The position numbers and the translations under genes are program-made. From Zymoseptoria tritici IPO323 (lineage: Eukaryota > Ascomycota > Dothideomycetes > Mycosphaerellales > Mycosphaerellaceae): a stretch of 64,000 bases of DNA. The notes beneath the pieces were generated by a model. The model made no database searches. It had not been told where the DNA came from and saw nothing but the letters and a program-made list of their open reading frames with translations. The stretch covers positions 62,001 through 126,000 of the forward strand of contig NC_018200.1 of the NCBI RefSeq assembly GCF_000219625.1. The letters are read 5' to 3'. Below, piece after piece: positions 21,606 to 30,627 of this stretch. Numbering within the stretch: the stretch's first letter is position 1; each line of letters begins with the position of its first letter.

Positions 21606-24600
21606 ATAGCTTCGTCTCGTCCCGGCCTATTAGGGAGTAAGAGTACCCGTCGCCGTACGAACGAACCCGCTAACGACCCGGAGACTATAGAAACCTCCAC
21701 TCAGACTGCCGTTGGCGACGACGAAGACGCCGAAGGCGGGCCTAAAAACCCGGAAGAACCTATCGGGCACCAGGATGCCGCCAACGAGGGCGAAGAAGAA
21801 CTGGAGAACCCTCCACAGGAAGAAGACACTCTACCTGAGGGAGAAGAAGACGACATTAATGAACAAATCCGCAAGGAAGAGGCCGCCACCGCCAGACAGG
21901 AGCGCCTCCTCCAGCTTAGCCTTCTCTAGGCATGCAACAAGGCCATAAGGGACCGCATCGCCTAGGTACAGAACGGATCTATCCCTACTGTCCTGCCCGA
22001 TGCCCTGGTTCGGCCATCCATCCCTAAGAACGCGCTCCCAAAGGCCCGGAATCCCTACATCTTCGAGGGAAAGAACCGCGCCGACTAGGAATAGTAGCAG
22101 GAAGACATTAACCGAGCAATCAACCGGGCTAGCATAGCCACCGACGAAGAAAAGATAGAATTCGCTAAAGAATAGATGGCGAGACCCCAAAAGTAGTACT
22201 AGAAGCGCCACCTTCTCGATAAGGCACCTGTTCGGCTAACATGGAGCGACATGCAGCTCGTGATACTAGATTCTATAGGTACAAAAGACGAACGCACCCA
22301 AAGAGCTATGGACAACATTAAAGAGGCCAAACAGGGCGACAAGACCCTAACCGGGCTAATAAACTACCTAAAAGAACAGTAGGATAAGATCGGTTACACC
22401 GACATTCCTAGGATGATCTATAAATTTAAGGGAGCTCTTACCCCGGCGGTCAGAAACAGGCTCGAACAGGGCCAAGTTACCCTTACGACCCTCGTAGATG
22501 CGGAGGAACGAGCCAACATATCGTACCGACAGATACAGGAATTCAACAAAAAGCGCTTAGCGAAGACTTTAGTCGACGAGACTAACGGAAGGCGCCCAAA
22601 CAAAAACAACAAGCCCCCGAGTAGGCCGAGAAGGGCCAAAACCCCCCCGAAGGCAGCTAATAAGGAGAAGTCGGCCACCGCCTGCTGGATATGTAGCAAA
22701 GAGGGCCACCAGCGCTAGGAATGCCCTAACAAGGACCAGTCGGGGAAAGGGAGAGCCCGCAGTAGATCTCCTCTAATCGCTGCGGGTTAAGTCTAGTACT
22801 TAGAGGCCTAAAGAAAGGCTGCCGAGCTAGGAGGAATTCCCCGAACTACAGGGGAAGGGCTGATACGCCTTAAAGTGGAGATACAGGGTCCTAATGGGAC
22901 TAAGACACTCCGAGCACTGCTCGATTGCGGAGCGCAAAGCAACTTTATGGACAACATGGCAGCTAAAGAGCTAGGCCTGAGCCCCGAGTTGGGGCAAACG
23001 GCCTAATACGTGGCACTAAACGGCCAGAGGATGGCTGTTTAGGGAGAATGCCGCGTCCCGTTCAAAGTAACGGACACTTAAGGACACATAAGAGGATGTG
23101 TAGAAACCTTCGTAGTCGGAAGAATCTACGGGTTCCAACTAGTCCTCGGCATGCCCTAGCTAGAACGATAGAACCCGAGGGTGAACTTCATCCGCAAAAG
23201 CATTACCTAGAAGGGGACGAAAGGCAGACAATAGAGGCCGGTTAGGCTCGTCTTACCTAAAGAGTTCTAGAAGGACGCCTCCGGCATCCCGTCAGGGCGC
23301 GTTTGGGCCCTTGCCGCTTAACGCACAGACGACGCGCCAAAAGAACCGGAACTTCTAAGCGAATTCTCGGATTTCGCGGACGTTTTCGTAGAAGGAAACG
23401 AGTCCCTTCTCCCCGAGACGGGGCCGAATGAGCTCAGTATCGACCTCGAAGAAGGTAAGGAGGCCCCGTACGGCCTATTGTACAACCTCTCTATAACAGA
23501 ACTGGAGACTCTGCGCAACTACCTCGCCGACAGCCTAGAGAAGGGGTAGATCCGCCCCTCGACCTCCCTAGCGGGGGTAGGCATCCTCTTTGTAAAGAAA
23601 AAGGACGGTGGCCTACGTCTGTGCGTCGACTATAGGGCCCTTAATGCCGTTACTATCAAGAATAGACACGCCCTGCCCCTCGTCTAGGAATCTCTAGACC
23701 AGTTAGCGCCGGCAAAGTTCTTTACAAAGCTGGATATACGAGACGCGTACTATCGCATCCGAATTAAGGAGAGTGACTAGTGGAAAACTGCCTTTCGGAC
23801 GAGGTATGGCCACTTTGAGTACACTGTGGTCCCGTTTGGGCTGACCAACGCCCTAGCAGTGTTCCAAGGATATATAAACCACGCCCTCCGGGGCCTGCTA
23901 GACCACTATGTTGTAGTATACCTCGACGATATCTTGATATACTTACAAGACGCCGAAAGCTACAAGAAACACGTCAGGATAGTCCTCGAGAGACTCAGAA
24001 GACACCGACTCTTTGCTAAACTGTCAAAGTGCGAGTTCTTTAAGCGGCAAGTCGGCTACCTTAGGTTCGTAGTAACCCCAAACGGGGTCGAAATAGAGGC
24101 AGAAAGGATCTAAGCTATCGCTGACTAGCCCCTTCCGGCCTTAGTTAGGGACATTCGCATCTTCATCGGATTTGCGAACTACTACCGCCAGTTTATCAAG
24201 GGATTCTCCCGCATAGCTGGCCTACTAAACCGCTTAATAGAGAGGGGCCCAAATAGTGCTAAAGGAGGACACCGACAGAGAAAGGAGGAATCAGTTCCCT
24301 TCGAACTCCTACCTAACGTAGTACAAGCATTCCAGCAGTTAAAGACCAGGTTTATTAAAGCGCCTATCTTGCGGCATTTCGACCTAAAACTGCCCATCCG
24401 CGTCGTAACAGATACCTCTAGGTTCGCCGTCGGGGCAGTACTATCCCAACCGCATAAAACGGAGGGTAAAATGCACTAGCACCTAGTAGCCTTCTTCTCT
24501 AGCAAGATAAACGCGGCCGAAAGGAACTATAACACACACGATTAAGAGCTTCTCGCTATAGTTAAGGCCTTCAAGCACTAGAGACACTACGTTAAGGGCG

Positions 24601-26474
24601 CTTCGCACCAAATTGAGGTCTTAACAGACTATCACAACCTGAAATGGTTCATAACAACCAAGCAACTGAGCCGAAGATAGGCAAGATGGGCAGAGCAGCT
24701 GTCAAACGTCGACTTCCGCACAACGTACAACCCGGGGTCGCTTAATGCCGCCGCGGACGGAGTAAGCAGACGCCTAGACTTAGAAGACAGGGACCACTCG
24801 GGACGGTGGATTAACGAAAGCGACAGTGCTCCTGCATTAGACACCCTTAGGCACTAACTAGGTCTGTCCGAAGGAATAACGGCCGAATCTAGCCCCGTTC
24901 GGTCTATAATAGCAGTTATAACCTACCATCTGCAGCTCGCCAGGACCTACTGCAGCAAAACGTACATAATAGCGAGCACTCTAATGGAAGAATTATCAGA
25001 CTCCCCGCTGATTGATATAATACGCGAAAGCCTGAAACACGACCCTATGGCATCGACAGTCGAACTAGCGATAAATAACCCGGATCCGCCGGAATAGACC
25101 CAAAGGTAGGCTATACAGGGCGAATTCCTCTTCTACGAACGGAAACTATACGTGCCTACGGGCCTAGTACGCCTAGCAGCCCTCCGCTAGTGCTATAACG
25201 ATCCCCTGGCCGGCCACTTTAGGTTTGAACGGACCCTAGAGCTGTTGCAACAGTCGTTCTACTAGCCAGACATAAGAAAATACGTTAAGGACTACGTAAA
25301 CAGCTGCTAGACATGCGACAGGGCGAAGCTACAGCGACATAGCCTATATGGAGAACTCTATGCGGAAGCTCCACCAAACGGGCCCTAGGAGGACCTAACA
25401 TTGGATTTCATTACCGATCTGCCCCCAAGTACGTTCATAGGGCACATATATAACTTAATCCTCGTCGTCATAGACAGGTGGTCCAAAATGGCCCACTACA
25501 TTCCTATACGGAAGGACATTAACGCCGAAACCCTCGCGGAGGTCTTCCTAAGAGAAATCTTCCGCCTTTACGGGACTCCTAAGTTAATTACGTCCGACAG
25601 AGGACTAATCCTTATATCCAAGTTCTAGAGCACGCTTTGCTACCACCTTAGGGTCCAAAGGGGCCTAAGCACCGCATATTACCCCTAGACGGACGGTCAG
25701 ACGGAACGTTAGAACCAAACGCTAGAGCAATACCTACGAGTGTACTACAACTACGAACAGGACGACTAGGCACAGATGCTGTCGGTAGCCGAATTCTCTT
25801 ACAACGATAGCGTTCATGCGACAACAGGGGTAACACTATTCCAAGCATGTAACGTTCGCGATCCAATTGCCGCCAGATGGCCCGACCTGCCCTAATTGGA
25901 GGGCAAAGCTCCTAGTGCGGCGGAAATAGCGCATAGAGTAATCGGCCTACAGAAAACGCTATATAAAAGACTAGCTGCGTCACAGGAGAGACACGCACGA
26001 TACTACAATGCTCGCAAAACTGCGAAAACATACAAGGTTAGCGACCGTGTGTACCTCTCTACTCGATATTTGAAGTCCATCCGGCCGTCGGAAAAGCTCG
26101 ATCATAAGTATGTCGGCCCATATAGGATCAAGCGAGTCGTGAACGACGTCGCGTACACGCTGGAACTGCCGGAAACGATAAATATCCATCCTACATTCTA
26201 CATCTCCCTGCTAGAGGAGGAAAAACCTGCCAAAATCACCGAACGGGCCCAGAATAGCCCAAAGGAGATCCGATTGGAGGAACCCGACGTTTACGTAGTA
26301 GACAAGATCCTGAAGCGTAAGAAACAACACGGCAGATGGATGTACAGGATCGCGTGGAAGGGCTGGCCCGCGTCTGAAAACACTTGGGAACCTGCGACTC
26401 ACATTAGCCCTGCTGCGATGAGAGCATTTAATAGAAGCACGGGAGGTACTAAGGGCGGTAGACCAGCACGATAG
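21606..26474 (+). pseudogene. Chromovirus gag-pol polyprotein with RIP stops
   Basis: A single frame of about 1620 codons without any indel, interrupted only by TAG and TAA. In order: acidic gag N-terminus; CCHC zinc knuckle (CWIC...GH...C, about 22683-22724, one codon now TAG); retropepsin-like LLDCGA (about 22915); reverse transcriptase with VDYRALN and YLDDILIY (about 23624-23944); RNase H starting VVTDTSRFAVGA (about 24405); integrase with an HHCC-type region (about 25210-25320), catalytic Asp in LDFITDL (about 25405), Asp in TSDRG (about 25593) and Glu in GQTER (about 25700); and a C-terminal chromodomain (VDKILKRKKQHGRWMYRIA onward, about 26300-26420). The probable initiator ATG GCT has become ATA GCT at 21606-21608, itself a TpG to TpA change. 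Gag and pol fused in one frame is usual in chromoviruses. Confidence 0.92.
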
Positions 26475-26826
26475 AGATACAAACGCGTTATCAGTTACTA
26501 TTAAGGCCCAAATGACACCAGTTAACACCACACTAACTCCTTAGTCCGGTTCCTAGTTACCTAAGAATTTTCTCTACCTTAGAAGAATTTCAATCTAATG
26601 AAATCCTAGGGGGGGAAATTAGGGGCCAAACGGGCCCCTAAGGACGACATTATCACACAACGAGAGACAATCGAGCACAGTAAAGTCATTTTGATTCCAT
26701 CTAATCCATAAGTCGCTAAGTCGCAGCAAAAAGAAACAACCCGGGCGTTACCGCGCCTATTAGTCCTGAAACGAGCCTAAAAGAGGCTAAAAGAGACAAA
26801 AGAAACACGAAAAAGCGCTTACATGC
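26475..26826 (+). other. Chromovirus spacer between pol and the antisense gene
   Basis: About 350 bp without coding signal. It holds a run GGGGGGG at about 26610-26616 and A/G-rich sequence. It is presumably 3' untranslated region for both convergent genes. Confidence 0.4.
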
Positions 26827-27690
26827 TTATTCCTTAGGCTCAAGGTCCCTAGAGAGGTCGTACTCGGTCGGACGGAGCACTCCCTCTACAACAGAGGCCT
26901 TCGAGCCCTTCTTGGCGCCCGCACGGGTGTGGACGGTGTCTAGAGCGGCCGAAAGGGCCCGAACGCGACGCCTTAGGCGGTCCTCGGTGGATCCTTGGGC
27001 CAGAATAAGTCGCTTGCGGGGGGTGTTAGGCACGTCTTCACCCTGTTGGGGTTAGTAGGGCACTTTTGGGCAAGAAGGGACCCAAATACTCACAAGCTCC
27101 CTCTTTCGCTTCACAGCCTCCTTAGCGAGCAACTTCTCGCGCTTTCTAAGCACAAGCGGTCCCGTCTGGTCGAATTCGGCCTTGCCTTGGTGCAGATAGA
27201 GGCCGTTGACACCGGTGAAGGAGTTGAAGCGCCTAAAAGGGGGTTAACGGAGCCAAACAGACCCGAACTAACTACATATACCCCTTAATGCGCACGTAGA
27301 CCGCCTTGTAGGCCGAACAAGCCGCCGCAGCTATCGCTCCGGTACCATCGGCGGCAATGGCGGCCCTGCGGAGCTTATTGGCCCTCGTGATGTCGCCTTT
27401 GACTAGTTCCGGCATCTTTTGACTACATTAGCCCCCGAAAGCCCCCTTTTGACCCTGTGTGTACATACCTGGAAACAATCGCGGTTAGAGCAATTGTGAC
27501 ACTTTAGGTGATATTCGTCCTCATCATTAGCTGCCTACTTGTCCGGCGATTCGCGCGCAAAGAGGCAGAACTGGGCCAAATCGGCCTTGTTTGAGGGCTT
27601 GTTAAGGCAGTTAACGCACGGATTGCCCTTGAAGATGCCGTTAGCGGCGAATTGCTTGCGTTAGGTCGCGATGGAGGCGGGTTGCGTCAT
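26827..27690 (-). CDS. Antisense four-exon Cys-rich gene inside the chromovirus
   Basis: ATG at 27690. Exons 27690-27469, 27415-27282, 27232-27094 and 27042-26827 (TAA) join to 711 nt, 236 residues. Intron 1 (53 bp) has GTATGT, CTAAT and AAAAG; intron 2 (49 bp) GTATAT and TTTTAG; intron 3 (51 bp) GTGAGT, a perfect TACTAAC and CAACAG. All three junctions keep phase. Exon 1 encodes six Cys as C25-x2-C28, C42, C64-x2-C67-x4-C72, a possible zinc-binding module. Exons 2-4 are Ala-rich and then basic and helical (RKREKLLAKEAVKRKREL). Two RIP-type stops occur, TAA at codon 10 (27663-27661) and TAG at codon 52 (27537-27535). Being antisense to the genomic RNA would protect the introns from removal during retrotransposition. 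Function unknown. Confidence 0.7.
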
Positions 27691-28060
27691 GATAGGCTCG
27701 TTCGGTCGCGGATGGGGTCGTTTGGTAAGAATGGCGGTTTTTCGATGAAATTCGAGGTCGTCCGGTGGAAAATAGGGCTAGAAAGGAACTGAACGCCACG
27801 TTAGCACCATACAGGCTACAAATGCCCCTTAGGGGGGCACTTTTGGACCTGTTTGGCCTTCGGATGGGATTGAGTCACACTTACTAAGTCTGCACAAGGT
27901 TGTTGAAGAAGAGAAGAACTCGAGGGATCCGAGCCTAGGTTTTAAAGCCGCAGTGGACCCTAATTAAGGCCTTAGGCTATTAAACTTGGCAAACACCAAA
28001 AAGAATTCACTCGAGGTGAAACCGTTCAGAGCGCGACGCTCTGCGCAAGGAGGGGGGCTA
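27691..28060 (+). other. Chromovirus 3' region and promoter side of the antisense gene
   Basis: No ORF. It should contain the promoter of the antisense gene that starts at 27690. The polypurine tract AAGGAGGGGGGCTA (28047-28060) ends directly at the 3' LTR. Confidence 0.5.
28047..28060 (+). promoter_or_regulatory. Chromovirus polypurine tract
   Basis: AAGGAGGGGGGCTA immediately before the 3' LTR, on the same strand as gag-pol. Confidence 0.8.
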
Positions 28061-28275
28061 TGTCACATCTGCCTCCGCCGAATACCGACAATCGGCATCT
28101 GATCCCCTGCCTTAGCGGCATATGCACCCCTACTAGGGCCTTTTGAGCTCGTTTGAGCCAGATTGCGCCTGTAGTATAAGGATACGTAGAATCTCCTCCT
28201 TCCGAGAGAGTATCAAATCGAGTCTGTTCTGAAGTGATTCATACTGCTACTCTATTCTTTACTGCACCTTTTACA
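28061..28275 (+). repeat. Chromovirus 3' LTR
   Basis: 215 bp, TGTCACATCTG...CCTTTTACA, followed by the target duplication CTTCC at 28276-28280. Confidence 0.95.
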
Positions 28276-28280
28276 CTTCC

Positions 28281-29328
28281 TTAGGCTATTAATCGTAGCG
28301 ATAATTTGAGGTGAGGCGTCCTTACAATCACAGGTCGTGTTCGTAGGTTCCGTAATAGGCATGCCGAGAGCGATCTGTGTTTCAGTTACTGCCTGACTTA
28401 CTAAGCGAGCCCTTCCCGTAGTGCGAACAACAGGACTCGCGTAGATACTCCCTCCGAGACCAGGGCTGGAAATAGATCTGCCGGAGTAGGGTATTTGGGG
28501 GCGGCCAGAGCTACTCTCGGAAGGGGTACCGCGCATAGGAAGACTGCCGAGATTGGCTGGCTTGTCCTTAGTTTTAGACCTCGTACTTATAGCGGGAGGT
28601 GCTTCAATCTGCTTCTAAGTGTTAGATCCAGACGCAATTTCCTTCTCCTTCCCCTTAGGCTTGTAGGGCACCATCCACCCACGACTATCTATGTGCCGGT
28701 TGTACGTGTTACGCACGATGTCAATCTGCTCCTGTGTAGGGCGATCGATTCCTCCTAGTTTAGCGACTGTAAAGAAGTCCTTAGTAGTATACTTAGTCCC
28801 TCTCGGATCTACATAACCCTATCTAGCGCCCTGACTATACCGACGAATGTATTCTCGTAAAACAAGCATAGCCACTGTCGTACCCTTATCGGACCAAGTC
28901 TTGTACTTCGAAGACAGCTTTCGAATCTCTTTCGCTATGTTCTCGGATTTGTACACGTATTGCCTTAGTTCCGGGTTTGCATCTATCACGTCCTGTCCCC
29001 ATTCTTTTGTGAGGGCGTCGTAAATGCCCTTCTTACGGTTTCGGGTCCTCCTACTATCCGTAGCTGCCGCCACCAGCCTCGGATAAGCAGCTGCAATACT
29101 GTCCTGTCCCGTGATCCTCCCGGTTCCTAAGGTAATAGGGACCCGGTTTATTCGTACGAAATCCTATATGCCTGCTACAAACTCTACTACTTTTTCTAAT
29201 CCTAATTCTAAGGTATTAACGAAGTCTAACACTACTCGCTCGCGGTCCGCGTCTAGCATGCTCTTAAGGAGACTCTCGAGTTTTCCTAGCTCTCTAGTGT
29301 TCTACGTAGTCGAGAAGGCTACACGCAT
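28281..29328 (-). CDS. ORF3 N-terminal part of the gypsy element
   Basis: First in-frame ATG is at 29328-29326. The frame runs on the minus strand to the chromovirus insertion at 28280 with only two or three RIP-type stops. It encodes a helical Glu/Leu-rich start (LDFVNTLELELEKVVEFV), a basic stretch (DSRRTRNRKKGIYDALTKE), a region with KYKTWSDKG and GWMVPYKPKGKEKE, and a Ser/Gly/Thr-rich linker leading to the dioxygenase-like part at 21348-19694. Together the two parts give 901 codons. It lies downstream of pol on the same strand, where retroviruses and errantiviruses carry env, but there is no signal peptide or membrane helix to suggest an envelope. Function of this part unknown. Confidence 0.6.
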
Positions 29329-29468
29329 TTCTTTATTGTTTGTTAAGGGTGCGCTCCGGAGGCGAGCCAGGATGTTGTCTATGTCGGTAGTAGTATGCGC
29401 AGTTGCGCTCGTTGTTAAGGTATGTTGTGTACGCTCGGTGCGCTCGTATCGTTTCGAAGCTGTTCTTA

Positions 29469-29566
29469 CGCTAATGCGCTCGGGTAGTATGTGTGTTGTT
29501 TTGCGCTAATGCGCTTGGTTAGTATGTGTATTGTTTTGCGCTAATGCGCTCGGTTGGTAAGTATGT
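29469..29566. repeat. Minisatellite of about 38 bp
   Basis: Two full units and one partial unit of GCGCTAATGCGCTCGG followed by TTAGTATGTGTGTTGTTTT, each holding the palindrome GCGCTAATGCGC. Confidence 0.75.
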
Positions 29567-29780
29567 CGAGGGGGGCTTGTGGAGGATGTTTAATTAGGTC
29601 GAAGGTCTGCGAGGACGCAGATAAGGTTCGTCTAGGAGGAAAAGGAGTCGTTAGGGGAGGTGCAAGGAGATAGGAAAGAAAGAAGATGTAGTAGATGTTG
29701 TAGGGAAGTCGGAGGTGTAGAGAAGATTAAGGCTTTTAAGTAGGGCGAGTAGGTAGAAAGCGGGTCCCTTGCTTGTTCGT

Positions 29781-30010
29781 AAATTGTGTGCGTGCTCGTG
29801 CTCGTAATTGTTAGAAGAGCTCGTAATTGTTAGGAAAGGCCTGTGATTGTTATGTCGGTAATTGTTGTATTAGTAATTGTTAGTTCGTAAATTGTGTGCG
29901 TACTTGTACTCGTAATTGTTAGAAGAGCTCGTAATTGTTAGGAAAGGCCTGTAATTGTTGTGTCGGTGATTGTTGTGTCGGTAAATGTTTCGCATTAGCA
30001 GTCTCGTAAT
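29781..30010. repeat. About 105-bp tandem duplication carrying TAATTGT motifs
   Basis: Two units, each starting CGTAAATTGTGTGCGT and containing CTCGTAATTGTTAG twice and AGGAAAGGCCTGT once (second unit from about 29886). TAATTGT or close variants continue singly to about 30375, for example at 30311-30375. Confidence 0.8.
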
Positions 30011-30197
30011 TGTGGCAGAATGTGCATAATTGTCCAGAAAAAGGCAGCCTAGCCCCTAAATGTCCGAAAGGGTGACTAAGCTTCGTGAATTGTAACTCCC
30101 TCCCCTTTAGGGTAGAGAACGTATGTTTAGTACGCTCTAAACAATAGTGGATTAGTCGTAGCTAGCAGAGACACCTAGGCAATGTCCTATCCTTCGC

Positions 30198-30239
30198 AAA
30201 TGTTTACTAGACCCCTTTCCCTAAATAGTCTGGCAAATA
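30198..30239. repeat. Palindromic repeat, copy 2
   Basis: AAATGTTTACTAGACC...TAGTCTGGCAAATA, imperfect inverted arms related to 19624-19666. Confidence 0.7.
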
Positions 30240-30536
30240 ACTAGGCCTATCCGGCAGTACTAGCCTTTAAAAGATGTCCGCCGGTAGGAGGCAATAACAG
30301 CAGCTGCTCGCTCGTAATTGTGTGCGTGAATTTGCTCGTAATTGTTCTTCGTAAATGCGCTAGTAATTGTAGTGCGGAAGAGTTTGGCGGTGTCGGTCTA
30401 TTAGATGGATGGCGGCGAGGACGGAGATGATGTCGTGCCGGGGGTCTTGTTATAAGCGAAAGAGCTTACTTCAACACAAGGAAATGTGTGTGTCTCTTTG
30501 GGTAATAATAATGTTTGCCCGAGAGAGCGAGCGGAG

Positions 30537-30565
30537 CCTTTGCCAGACCACCGGTCTAGGAAACA
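30537..30565. repeat. Palindromic repeat, copy 3
   Basis: TTTGCCAGACC and GGTCTAGGAAACAA arms with almost no loop. Confidence 0.7.
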
Positions 30566-30593
30566 ACCATAGTAAGCCGAGAGCATCCGTCGC

Positions 30594-30627
30594 TATATTT
30601 GCCAGACCCTTAGTCTGGGAAACATTT
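30594..30627. repeat. Palindromic repeat, copy 4
   Basis: TTTGCCAGACC and AGTCTGGGAAACATT arms, about 30 bp after copy 3. Confidence 0.7.

Larger units (their letters stand above)
21349..28275 (+). mobile_element. Chromovirus (Ty3/gypsy with chromodomain), 6.9 kb
   Basis: 215-bp LTRs at 21349-21563 and 28061-28275, 5-bp target duplication CTTCC, one long gag-pol frame on the plus strand, a polypurine tract before the 3' LTR, and an antisense spliced gene between pol and the 3' LTR. It sits inside ORF3 of the surrounding gypsy element. The LTRs differ at about four positions by eye, all transitions. RIP damage is heavy in gag and pol and lighter after about 25.9 kb. Confidence 0.95.

Noticed and set aside
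28281..29328. ORF3 as an envelope gene
   Set aside because: Position fits, but there is no signal peptide, membrane helix or furin-like site.
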